DNA from: DATKDU01 sp035512595
Lineage (GTDB): Bacteria; Planctomycetota; Planctomycetia; Pirellulales; Pirellulaceae
Length of the DNA stretch: 31,575 nt
NCBI GenBank assembly: GCA_035512595.1
Contig: DATKDU010000273.1
Location: forward strand, 1-31,575
Reading direction: 5' to 3'
Below are positions 15,830 to 23,789 of this stretch, in pieces. Below the pieces are notes generated by a model. The model was not told the DNA's origin. It saw only the letters and a list, made by a program, of their open reading frames with translations, and ran no database searches. Made by a program: the position numbers and the translations under genes. The first letter of the stretch is position 1. Each line of letters starts with the position of its first letter.

Positions 15830-16921
15830 TCATGGCGTTGGCAATGTCGCCTCGACTTGCGCCAGGGCCTTTTCCATGCTCTCGGCCAGGTCCTTGTCTT
15901 CAGGAAAGTACGGAGGGGCCTGCCGCAGTTGCTTGAGAATCTTGGGCACGTCAATGAGTTTTTGCACTTCCGCGTTCGACAGCGCTTCGGTGAGAGACGG
16001 CTTGAAAACCAGATGGTTCTCATGGGGAGGCTTCGCAAAATAGATCATCCGCCGCATGGAAGTCCGCTTGGGATCGACTAGCACAAGCTGCTCGAGGAAT
16101 TCTGCCGTGGCGAGGTCACGCTCCCTTTGTGTTTCCCCTTTGTAACGGACAAGTTCAATCTGCTTGGCGAGAAACCACCGGCAGTCGTCGGCAAACACCG
16201 AGTTCGGATACTTGGAAAGAAACCGGCGCAATTCGGACTGGATGTCGCGATCCCGCGGACCGTTCTGCCCCAGCGTGTGTGACGGCGGCGCTAGGTTTCC
16301 CAGAGAGAAGATTTCGCCCGCAATCTTTTCATCCTCGCGGGGTTTGCGGACAGTGATAGAAACTGAATTGGAAAACAGCCGCTCATCCTCGTTCTTCGCC
16401 AACGGCATATGCGCCACCCATAACCGGTAGTTGCCGTCCAGGTCAAAGACGCGTCTTGGCGACCTGCGGAGATCAGGCGGGTGGAAGTCAATGCAGACGA
16501 CAGCGTGCCAGTCGATGTACTCTTTGGGGTTCAGCGATTTCCGGTATCCAAACGCCATCCTCTCGGTCAAGAATGCATGCCGCCGCTCGTTCTCGGAGAC
16601 AAACACGGCAAGCCCGTCGCCGCCACTTATTGCGGTCGGAATCTGAACAGGCCGGTTCAGCCGGTTGGTAAGCCGGATTCGAACGTAAAGCGGCTGAATT
16701 GGTGCAATCTCAGTCGTTTCGGGCAGCAACTCCAATTGAAATACATCGTTCATCCGCTCATCGTTGACTTTCGCATCTTCGGGTTTGGTGACATCGACGC
16801 GTACTTCGCTTGCCGGCTTTTCCTCTCGATCGTCAGGCAGCGATGCGGCAGATCCAGAAATGGCCGCGGGAAACGCTATTACACCTGCGATTTTGAAGAA
16901 TTGGCTTCTCATGCTTCTCAT
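15830..16921 (-). CDS. Secreted protein, paralogue of the lipoprotein at 17212-18318
   Basis: 363 residues with a Sec signal peptide (KIAGVIAFPAAISGSAA) and no lipobox. The region around residues 60-200 looks like a beta-sandwich: PIQPLYVRIRLTNRLNRPVQI, a WHAVVCIDF strand, YRLWVAHMPL. About 235-300 is helical and repeat-like (LRRFLSKYPNSVFADDCRWFLAKQIE), as in TPR-type proteins. It aligns over its length with the next gene upstream (QPLYV..TN; NPDSPIADDARDFL). Only 34 bases separate its start from the dead protease remnant 16955-17195, so it was the partner gene of that protease. It ends before a hairpin GGATTCCG/CGGAATCC (about 15800-15827). The function is unknown, perhaps a protease-linked binding protein. 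Confidence 0.72.
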   Translation of the reverse strand: MRSMRSQFFKIAGVIAFPAAISGSAASLPDDREEKPASEVRVDVTKPEDAKVNDERMNDVFQLELLPETTEIAPIQPLYVRIRLTNRLNRPVQIPTAISGGDGLAVFVSENERRHAFLTERMAFGYRKSLNPKEYIDWHAVVCIDFHPPDLRRSPRRVFDLDGNYRLWVAHMPLAKNEDERLFSNSVSITVRKPREDEKIAGEIFSLGNLAPPSHTLGQNGPRDRDIQSELRRFLSKYPNSVFADDCRWFLAKQIELVRYKGETQRERDLATAEFLEQLVLVDPKRTSMRRMIYFAKPPHENHLVFKPSLTEALSNAEVQKLIDVPKILKQLRQAPPYFPEDKDLAESMEKALAQVEATLPTP

Positions 16922-16954
16922 ATTTTGACTTCGCTTGGCGACTCGGTAGGAAAC

Positions 16955-17195
16955 TTACGGATTTCCGGGGAAGTCTCGGGTCACGATTGTCCTGAGACCT
17001 GTGCCGCTGAAAATCAACGCTGAGACCGGGCCCGCTCTGACCTCATCGTAGTCCATGATCGGTCCGTGCTCATCATTGTCCAGCAGGTCAAATTGATGGC
17101 GGTTTCGTGGACTACTATGATTGGAGTCAGCGCTGCATCACCGAGTTTGTATGCCTCCGGCTCTTCGATGCTTGTGTCTCGAATCGTTTCGCGGT
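16955..17195 (-). pseudogene. Frameshifted remnant of a metalloprotease C-terminus
   Basis: On the minus strand, the codons RETIRD, IEEPEAY and VVHET are followed, after a one-base loss near 17099, by HQFDLLDNDEHGPIMDYDE and then GLRTIVTRDFPGNP and TAA (16955). This matches the C-terminus of the protease encoded at 18360-20915 (RETMRD, VEEPASY, ALHETGHQFGLGHDENEDG, GLRQLTERDYPWKAG). The third zinc-ligand His is Asp here and the frame is broken, so it is inactive. It begins directly after the lipoprotein stop at 17212. Confidence 0.85.
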
Positions 17196-17211
17196 CGCCG
17201 GAAGACGTCAG

Positions 17212-18318
17212 TCAGTTTGTCGGGAGAGGTTTGGATTTCGACCGATCGGCCGCAGCCTTTTGACGGGCTTCCTGGGCGAACCGTGCCTCCAACTCGGCGA
17301 TTTTCCGGTCCAGCGCCGCTTGTGCGTCCACGTCTTCCTCATAAAACGGAGAGGACCCTTTCCAACTGGCCATCACGTCAAAGACCGGTTTGGCATCATC
17401 GATGTGAAACTCGCCAGCAAGGCTAAGCCACCGTTTGATGCTTCGTCTTCGGAGTTGCCTCCGCTCTGGCGAAATGGCCAGGTATTGCTCAGCCGCGGCG
17501 CCTAGCCCCTTAAGGTCATAGCCCATGTCGTTCGGCAATTCTGCCGCCCGAATCAAGTGGTGCATGAGAAAATCTCGCGCGTCATCGGCAATGGGTGAAT
17601 CTGGGTTCTTCTCAATCAACTCGGTCAGCGCCTGGATGATTCCGACGTCGGCCCCTGTAAAATTGGCGTAGATCGGGGGTATCTGGCGACCCTTTTCAAA
17701 AAATTGCACGTACTCTCGCTCGTTGGGTGCAGGCTCGCGAACAACCAGTCTCAGAGGGGCGGAACGCTGCACCTCGATGGGTGACGAGGCAAAGACGTTC
17801 ACAACCGCGGCATACAACTCATAATCCCCGGGCTGCTCGAAGAGCCTCGCCGGGCGTTCCATTTCGGCCCACTTACTGTTTGATGTATCTGCGGATAGCA
17901 AGCAATCCATCGTCACGCTGTTTCGTGGCAAAACAATTTTGTCGTTATCCGGCACAATCAGCGCGAATCGCTCCGCCTCCATTTGCGTCCAAGAACTGAC
18001 CGCTTTTTCCCCCGCTCCTTTAGGGGCGGCAATGATCTGGACTCTGGAATATCGCATTAGATCCCGCAGTTCCAGCTTCTGCTCGGACTCATTGGTGATT
18101 ACAACGGCGACGTAGAGCGGCTGGCATGGGAGGATGGATTGTTGGTCGGAGCGAACCGATATTTTCCAGCGCCGCGTGGGTATTGCCACGGCGCGACGGG
18201 GTACGCGCGTGCCTTCATCAACCTGGTCGTCAGAAATGACACGCCTCTGACAGCCCGCGCAGAACAATGTGGCGGCCGCGAATGCACCAATTGCGACGGA
18301 CGGCCAAATGGTGGTCAC
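17212..18318 (-). CDS. Lipoprotein with beta-sandwich and helical repeat, downstream of the protease
   Basis: 368 residues from GTG 18318, chosen because GGAGT lies about 8 bases upstream and the product then starts as a lipoprotein signal peptide (VAIGAFAAATLFCAGC). An earlier GTG at 18375 would overlap the protease stop by 16 bases. Content: SILPCQPLYVAVVITNESEQ opening a beta domain (about residues 45-185), then LTELIEKNPDSPIADDARDFLMHH and other helices, ending in a charged helix rich in Ala, Arg and Lys. It is a full-length paralogue of the gene at 15830-16921. The gap to the protease stop is 41 bases, so the two are probably one transcript. The domain may bind the protease or its substrate; this is inference. 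Confidence 0.72.
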   Translation of the reverse strand: MTTIWPSVAIGAFAAATLFCAGCQRRVISDDQVDEGTRVPRRAVAIPTRRWKISVRSDQQSILPCQPLYVAVVITNESEQKLELRDLMRYSRVQIIAAPKGAGEKAVSSWTQMEAERFALIVPDNDKIVLPRNSVTMDCLLSADTSNSKWAEMERPARLFEQPGDYELYAAVVNVFASSPIEVQRSAPLRLVVREPAPNEREYVQFFEKGRQIPPIYANFTGADVGIIQALTELIEKNPDSPIADDARDFLMHHLIRAAELPNDMGYDLKGLGAAAEQYLAISPERRQLRRRSIKRWLSLAGEFHIDDAKPVFDVMASWKGSSPFYEEDVDAQAALDRKIAELEARFAQEARQKAAADRSKSKPLPTN

Positions 18319-18359
18319 AGAACATACTCCATATGGCGAACTGCGTCTGGTCACTGCGC

Positions 18360-20915
18360 TCAACCTGCCTTCCACGGGTAATCGCGCTCTGTAAGTTGTC
18401 GCAGTCCGAGTGGTGAAAACTCGAGTTCAGCCACCGGTTTAGTTCGCATGCTATCGTAATGCATGACCGTGCCATCCTCGTTTTCATCATGGCCAAGCCC
18501 AAACTGATGCCCCGTCTCATGAAGGGCTGTAATTCGCCACAAGTCGTCCTCAGCGATGTTATTCGGATAGCTGGCTGGCTCTTCGACTCGCTCATCGCGC
18601 ATGGTCTCGCGAAACAATACAGAGACCCCCACCCATGGACTCGTCACGCCTTTCGTTGCACTTTCGCTGTCGCTATCGTTGTCTTCCGTTTCGACGGGTT
18701 GGAACGCGCCAACAAGGTAAGCTACCCAAAAATCCGATTCGGTTTCGGACTGCCGGAACTCGCTGTGCAGCCCCTCAATCTCAAGCCCGTCCGTATCCGT
18801 ATTCAACTTGAACGGGACGCCACCTAGCTGATTGACTTCCTCACCCGAGGCATCGAGATCCTCGTTGTCCGGATCGATTTCAATGCACGCCGGACGGAAT
18901 CGGCTGGCAAACAGTTCCACGTCCGGGATCATTTCCGCGACAGTGACATCGTGCTTGACGTCGTCATCAAACAGGTCGCGGAACTTTGCTGTACCGGCAG
19001 GCACATCAAGGCTCAATTCAATTTGAGGCGCAACGCCGGTCGTACTGCTGACAATAGCGAAGGGGTCTATTCCCAATTGAGCCCCGTTTGCATCGAGCAG
19101 GACGATGCTCCCGCCTTGAAACCTCGAGGATTCGCCCTTGATTTCCTGATCAATCGTGATCGTCTTGCCGGTAAATGCCGTCACGTTCCCGCTGGCGATG
19201 ATGCTCGGCTGATCGCCCTGCGCAAGGTCTGGTTCATCCATCGAATCGCGCTCGATGTAAAGGTGACGCCAGATTGTCAGAATTGGCGTCTGCGAAACTT
19301 CGGCGCTGAGGTCATCCAGCCGCTTGGCAGTATTGTCATCGGTCCAGTGGAAATCGATTAGTTCGGCCGAAATACGCGGGTTGAACGATGCCGCGATGAA
19401 GTTGTTGGTAGGTTGGCGGGCGAGGACCTGCATCGGCGTCTTCACCGACACTTCCGTCCCAGGGATCACGACGGACGTGGCAAGGGTCCCGCCGGTTCCG
19501 TTGGTACCAATGCCCGCCGTGCTTGTCCTCTGTCCGCCGGCCATGATGTTGTCGCGTGGATGTTCCCAATCGATCGAACTTCCCGACGTGTCGTTGTTGT
19601 CAAAGGGATCAAGCGCGTAGTGATCGGGGTCAAGCAGCTTGGTCGCCACCGGCACTTCTTTGCCCATTCGAACGGCGCGATCCAGCGATACGACCAAGTT
19701 CACTGTGTCATGTAATACTGAATCCGGGCGTCCACTCGGCACATTCCGCTCGGCGAAGAACCGATCTCCACCGCCAAATTCCGGTGGATTGCCCTCTTGC
19801 TCGAAGTGCGTTCTCCCGTCCGACAACTCGATTCCCTCCCACACCGGGTTCTGAATCTCGTAGACATTCACCTCCTTCGCCGGCAGCATCTGGGCGGCGT
19901 ACCGGAACTGGCCGAAGTCGATCTCCGGCGTGAAACCATAATCCCCTTCCGCTACAAGCTGGAATTCGTACCAGGTGCTGCCGGGACCGTCGGAATACTG
20001 ATCGGTGATCAGCGGGTATTGCCAGTTGCCGGCAATTGCGTCCACGGCGTAAACGTCGTCCGAGGCGTCCCACCACTCTTTGTGCTTCCAGGAAATGGGA
20101 ACGACGAAGCCGTCCGGAATCTCCGTGTGAATTGCGCGGGCGCGCAGCTCGTCATCGGTGAGAATTCCTTCGTCGGTCGGAACGTCAACCCATGTTCCCT
20201 GATCTTTCCACTGGAGGTCGTAGTCCAGCACGAGCACCGAGGTCACGTCGAACGACTCTTCGGCGAACAATCCCTCCGGATCGGTGGCCTTCAACGTCAC
20301 CGTGGCGGTTCCCCAGGTGCCGACCGTGTAATAGATGATGTCGTACTGGCCGGTAACGGAGTCGAACTGGATTTCGCTGATGATATAGTCGTCCCCGCTG
20401 ACGCTGGAAGTGAACGTCAATTGGCTGTCCTCGTGGTCCGGATCGTCAAACAGCTCCCAGCCAAAAATCGTGTCGGTCTCGTCCGATTGCCCCCAGCGGA
20501 GGAAGTCGGCAATGCCGTGGGTCGCGGCGGGAGGCTGGTTGTCCCCCGAGAGCATCGAGAACCCTCCGCCGTCGTCGGTCTCGCGCGCCCGCCGGTCCAG
20601 TTCCCACAGCACCATGTCGAAATCGGCCCGGCTGGCGAAGCCGTCGAGTTTCACGTCGGGATACGCCCCTTTGGGAAATCCCGTCTCCGGCAGGAACATG
20701 CGGCGTCTGCCGTTGGCGACCATGGCGTTGGAGATGACCAGCGCGTCGCTGGGGCTGACGCGGCCGTCTGCGTTGACATCGAACCGATCGATTGGATTCT
20801 GCCACTGCGTATCGACCGCATCCGCGGCGAGCAATGCGCGATCTTCTAGAATTTCCCCGTAAAGACGACGAAAACGAGTCGCCTGACGCACCCGCGAGCC
20901 AATGAGCCTACCCAT
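18360..20915 (-). CDS. Secreted metzincin-type zinc metalloprotease with LEPR-XLL signal and dockerin-like segment
   Basis: 851 residues. Residues 18-32 (LYGEILEDRALLAAD) match the planctomycete LEPR-XLL N-terminal signal. Residues 43-115 contain FDVNADGRVSPSDALVISNAM, a calcium-binding dockerin type I repeat, with a weaker second one. Residues 130-230 look like an Ig/cadherin-like domain (YDIIYYTVGTWGTATVTL, TDPEGLFAEESF). The C-terminus carries HETGHQFGLGH at 799-809 (HExxHxxGxxH, three His ligands and the catalytic Glu) and a Met-turn TVM (818), so it is a matrixin-like metzincin. It is probably exported to the envelope or outside; the substrate is unknown. ATG 20915 is preceded by AGGGGC. 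The catalytic domain is unusually C-terminal. Confidence 0.85.
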   Translation of the reverse strand: MGRLIGSRVRQATRFRRLYGEILEDRALLAADAVDTQWQNPIDRFDVNADGRVSPSDALVISNAMVANGRRRMFLPETGFPKGAYPDVKLDGFASRADFDMVLWELDRRARETDDGGGFSMLSGDNQPPAATHGIADFLRWGQSDETDTIFGWELFDDPDHEDSQLTFTSSVSGDDYIISEIQFDSVTGQYDIIYYTVGTWGTATVTLKATDPEGLFAEESFDVTSVLVLDYDLQWKDQGTWVDVPTDEGILTDDELRARAIHTEIPDGFVVPISWKHKEWWDASDDVYAVDAIAGNWQYPLITDQYSDGPGSTWYEFQLVAEGDYGFTPEIDFGQFRYAAQMLPAKEVNVYEIQNPVWEGIELSDGRTHFEQEGNPPEFGGGDRFFAERNVPSGRPDSVLHDTVNLVVSLDRAVRMGKEVPVATKLLDPDHYALDPFDNNDTSGSSIDWEHPRDNIMAGGQRTSTAGIGTNGTGGTLATSVVIPGTEVSVKTPMQVLARQPTNNFIAASFNPRISAELIDFHWTDDNTAKRLDDLSAEVSQTPILTIWRHLYIERDSMDEPDLAQGDQPSIIASGNVTAFTGKTITIDQEIKGESSRFQGGSIVLLDANGAQLGIDPFAIVSSTTGVAPQIELSLDVPAGTAKFRDLFDDDVKHDVTVAEMIPDVELFASRFRPACIEIDPDNEDLDASGEEVNQLGGVPFKLNTDTDGLEIEGLHSEFRQSETESDFWVAYLVGAFQPVETEDNDSDSESATKGVTSPWVGVSVLFRETMRDERVEEPASYPNNIAEDDLWRITALHETGHQFGLGHDENEDGTVMHYDSMRTKPVAELEFSPLGLRQLTERDYPWKAG

Positions 20916-21089
20916 TAGCAGTTGCCCCTGTTGAGAGAATCGGGGTCGATCAACGCGGGCAATCTAGCACGACGGACGGCGGCGCGCCAAACTTCTTCAC
21001 GAACAATTCACATTGCCAGCGAAGGTTGAAGCCTGGAAGACGCCGCGTGTTCTCGGAAAATGTGTCCGGCTGCGGAGCGGCGGACCACA

Positions 21090-21932
21090 TTATCCCGCGA
21101 AAACGAGCGTGAAGGTTGAGCCGTGGCCGGGGCGGCTATCGACGAGGACCTGGCCGCCGTGCAGCTCCATGATCCGCCAGACTTTGGAAAGGCCCAGGCC
21201 CAGGCCGCGGCCTGCTTCCCGGCCGCTGTAGAACGGATCGAACAGGTGCTTCTTGGCCTCGGCAGTCAGGCCCGGGCCGGTATCGGCGACGCGGATCTGG
21301 CGGCTGCCGCCATCGCCAAAGAGCGAAATTTCGATACTGCCGCCGGAGCGGAGCGCTTCGAGCGCGTTCTGGCAAAGGGCCCGGAGCGCTACGCCGATCT
21401 GCACTTCGTCAACTTCGACGACCAGCGTCACCGGGCCGCTTTCATCGCGAGCCAAACTGGTCCCTTGTGCTGCCGCCGTTTCGGAAAGCTCTTTAATCAC
21501 CTGATCGGCCAGGACCGCCAGATCGACCGATGCCATCCGCGGCGCCGGCGGCTTGGCGAACAGCATCAGGTCGGCAATCATCTCGTGCGCCCGAAACGCC
21601 TGGGCGTTGATCGTCGCCAGGCTGCGCCGCCGCTGCGGATCGCGCTCTTGCGCGAGCAGCGACTGGGCGCGAGCGGCGATGTTCGCCAGGGGATTATTGA
21701 TCTCGTGGCTGGCCCCATAAGCCAGGGCGGCCATCGACGTGAGCTTCTCCCGCTGAAGTTCGCCGGCGAAGTCGCGCTCCAGCGCAGCGAGCCGCTCCAG
21801 CGACTGGAGCACCGGCGGCAGCAACGCGGACAACTCTGGGGACGAAGTTGCCGCCTGCGAAAGCTGTTGCCTGAGATCCACGATATCCACGGCACCTTCC
21901 CAGGGCGAATAGGCGAATGGCACAACAACCAT
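21090..21932 (-). CDS. Soluble sensor histidine kinase
   Basis: About 280 residues with a complete kinase core: the His box GASHEINNPLANIAAR (His76), the N box LCQNALEAL, G1 DTGPGL, the F box FDPFYSG and G2 GLGLGLSKV. There is no membrane segment and no recognisable sensor domain, only about 60 N-terminal helical residues, so the input must come from a partner or from dimer-level control. A GTG at 21890 with GAAGG upstream is a credible alternative start (14 residues shorter). It lies downstream of the HTH-receiver gene but is separated by a strong terminator, so it is transcribed separately; the pair may still act together. A decayed copy of its 3' end lies at 15495-15780. Confidence 0.88.
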   Translation of the reverse strand: MVVVPFAYSPWEGAVDIVDLRQQLSQAATSSPELSALLPPVLQSLERLAALERDFAGELQREKLTSMAALAYGASHEINNPLANIAARAQSLLAQERDPQRRRSLATINAQAFRAHEMIADLMLFAKPPAPRMASVDLAVLADQVIKELSETAAAQGTSLARDESGPVTLVVEVDEVQIGVALRALCQNALEALRSGGSIEISLFGDGGSRQIRVADTGPGLTAEAKKHLFDPFYSGREAGRGLGLGLSKVWRIMELHGGQVLVDSRPGHGSTFTLVFAG

Positions 21933-21994
21933 TAGTGAAGATTAGTGTTCCCCTCCCCGTTCCTCTTTCTTTCATTCGCCCGTTTCATCGCGCG

Positions 21995-22023
21995 AAAAAA
22001 CCGCCGGGCGTTTTGCCCGGCGG
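21995..22023 (-). terminator. Rho-independent terminator of the HTH-receiver gene
   Basis: On the minus strand, a 9-bp perfect stem CCGCCGGGC/GCCCGGCGG with loop AAAAC is followed by six T residues. A second perfect 9-bp hairpin, AGACGGCCT/AGGCCGTCT, lies just before it (22039-22060). Together they separate the regulator transcript from the kinase gene. Confidence 0.9.
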
Positions 22024-22070
22024 AAATAGGACCGTTACAGACGGCCTGGAAAGGCCGTCTCACCAATTCG

Positions 22071-22658
22071 TTACGCCGCGACTCCCCGTTCGATCTCCAA
22101 GAGGTCGCACGCCCGGTCGAGCAGCTTCTCGACGGCGAACGGCTTCTGGAGAAAATCGTCGGCGCCGGCCGCTTTCAGGTCGTTGACCTTGTCCTGCTCG
22201 ACCATGCCGGAGATGCAAATCACCTTCACCTTGTCCATCGTGCTGTCGCCGCGAATCCGCTGGCAAACTTCTTTGCCGTTGATGTCCGGGAGCATGATGT
22301 CCAGCACGACCAGATCGGGGCGGAATTCCTTCACGAGCATTCCCGCGTCAAAGCCGTTGTTGGCGGTCTTGATCTCAAACCGGCCGTCGCGCTGGAACGT
22401 GTCCGACAAGAGCTCGACCAGGTCCTGATCGTCATCGACGATCAGCACCTTCCGCTTGCCGCTTTCCAGCGCATCGGTGGGAATGCCGTTGTCCCGCATG
22501 AAGTCGTACAATTCCCGCCACGGAATGCGGCGGAAGCGGCTGCCGGGGACGCGAAATCCCTTGAGCGTGCCGTTGTCGAAGCAGCGGATAATCGTCTGCT
22601 GGCTGACTTTGCAGATTTTTGCCGCTTCGCCGGTGGTAAATACCGTTTTGGCTGACAT
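22071..22658 (-). CDS. Response regulator with N-terminal excisionase-like HTH and C-terminal receiver domain
   Basis: 195 residues from ATG 22658. Residues 5-55 are a MerR/excisionase-type helix-turn-helix (FTTGEAAKICKVSQQTIIRCFDNG, then RVPGSRFRRIPWREL), which recognises DNA. Residues 68-190 are a CheY-like receiver: acidic pair Asp75/Asp76, phosphate acceptor Asp120 in VVLDIMLPD, Ser150 and Lys172 (QKPF). The order HTH first, receiver second is the reverse of ordinary response regulators and is a planctomycete habit. It has its own promoter (22878-22905), a folded leader of about 200 bases and a strong terminator. A longer frame from TTG 22721 is possible but lacks family support. The soluble kinase encoded next to it is a plausible partner. 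Confidence 0.88.
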   Translation of the reverse strand: MSAKTVFTTGEAAKICKVSQQTIIRCFDNGTLKGFRVPGSRFRRIPWRELYDFMRDNGIPTDALESGKRKVLIVDDDQDLVELLSDTFQRDGRFEIKTANNGFDAGMLVKEFRPDLVVLDIMLPDINGKEVCQRIRGDSTMDKVKVICISGMVEQDKVNDLKAAGADDFLQKPFAVEKLLDRACDLLEIERGVAA

Positions 22659-22783
22659 GGCTGCGAACCATCCTTCCTGATCGATGGTTGGACTAGCTAG
22701 TGGGAGAGGGAACCAACCCAAACCCCCACACCTCCGTGTTTTGCCACGTCGTGCCAGTCCTAGGCTTACGAAACTGAACCTTG

Positions 22784-22865
22784 TGTGAGGACGGTAATCC
22801 TCACAACTTACTGAGACGCAAAACTCGGCAGCTTTCCTAGCGTCTTTCCTGGATTACCGAGTTTT
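22784..22865 (-). promoter_or_regulatory. Structured 5' leader of the HTH-receiver gene
   Basis: Transcribed from the promoter at 22878-22905. Four perfect complementary pairs interlock: 22820-22828 with 22857-22865 (9 bp); 22814-22819 with 22840-22845 (6 bp, crossing the first, H-type pseudoknot geometry); 22784-22791 with 22798-22805 (8-bp hairpin); and that hairpin's loop region 22792-22800 with 22851-22859 (9 bp, competing with the first pair). I match it to no known riboswitch. The rest of 22659-23043 holds no gene. Confidence 0.55.
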
Positions 22866-22877
22866 CCATCCGGGGGA

Positions 22878-22905
22878 ATTATAACGGCGGTGGTGATCTA
22901 GTCAA
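22878..22905 (-). promoter_or_regulatory. Sigma-70-type promoter of the HTH-receiver gene
   Basis: On the minus strand, TTGACT (22905-22900), a 16-base spacer and a perfect TATAAT (22883-22878). The start would be near 22871, just before the first paired segment of the leader, about 210 bases ahead of the ATG. This AT-rich patch stands out in GC-rich surroundings. Confidence 0.8.
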
Positions 22906-23043
22906 TATTGATTATTTGGCCGCAAGTCATTGCCTTGTTGTGATTTACGGCCGATGCGAGTTTTCGGCTCCCGGTCCGCTTCGCGCAGGAAAGGGACGCA
23001 GAAGTCGCAGTTGGGGGTGCCTGGGGGCACGACAAAGATGGGG

Positions 23044-23718
23044 TCACTTGCCCCCTTTTTCACCCAGGCCGACCCGGATCAGGCGAACCTGCCTGAGGAC
23101 CACGGACCCCGCGGCAGTCTCGCTCTCTAACCTCAGCGACAGGCGATGCTGACCCGCAACTGGGATCGCGACCGTCTGTTGCCGCGTGGACCACTGGTCG
23201 AGCGTCCCCGTTGGACGCAGGGAAAAGGTCTTGAGTTCGCCGTCGTCGAGCAGGGCCGTGACCTGTGTTTCTCCCGCCTCATCCAGGGCGGCATAAGTCA
23301 CAGCCAGCTCGAAGAATCCGGGCTGAAGCAGCTTGAAAGTCCAGGCCGCCTCGTCCCCCGGCTGCGACCACCCGCTGAGCAGTTCGCCGGAACCCGTCGG
23401 TGTCAGCCTGACTTCGCCCGACAAAACGGCTGTTGCCGGGGTGAGGTTCACGTCGCCTGAGCCCTCCTGCATCACGACGACCTTCGTCGCGGTTCGCGAT
23501 CGTTTTGTCCGCATGGGCGGCTGCGAGCGTGATTCTTCGGGGTTTTCTTCGGCGGACTCGATCGACGGCCGATGGGCAGCGACGGGAACGGGGACTGCAC
23601 CGTTGCGCCGGATCAAGTAGCGACCGATGGCGAAAGTTCCGCCGGCAATCAGCACCACGGCCGTCGCCGCGGTGAAAGCGAGCACGATCGGCGAACGCAA
23701 GAGCGATGATGAGCTCAC
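23044..23718 (-). CDS. Membrane-anchored protein with a carbohydrate-binding-like beta domain
   Basis: 224 residues. Residues 8-30 (SPIVLAFTAATAVVLIAGGTFAIG) form one transmembrane helix, followed by a Pro/Glu/Ser/Arg-rich linker (about 40-80). From about 90 to 215 is a beta-sandwich with GWSQPGDEAAWTFKLLQPGFFELAVTYAA, LSLRLES and VVLRQVRLI. This is the pattern of CBM6/35-like or DUF5077-like domains often found attached to planctomycete sulfatases and heme proteins. It starts 71 bases after the SBP56-family gene on the same strand, so the two are probably cotranscribed. Ligand and role are unknown; the domain call is by eye. Confidence 0.65.
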   Translation of the reverse strand: MSSSSLLRSPIVLAFTAATAVVLIAGGTFAIGRYLIRRNGAVPVPVAAHRPSIESAEENPEESRSQPPMRTKRSRTATKVVVMQEGSGDVNLTPATAVLSGEVRLTPTGSGELLSGWSQPGDEAAWTFKLLQPGFFELAVTYAALDEAGETQVTALLDDGELKTFSLRPTGTLDQWSTRQQTVAIPVAGQHRLSLRLESETAAGSVVLRQVRLIRVGLGEKGGK

Positions 23719-23789
23719 AGGCGGCAGGCGGGCTGGCGGAGGGAATCAGGGAGCCAGAAGACCCAGAATCCATCTTAGTCTCCGGCCGC

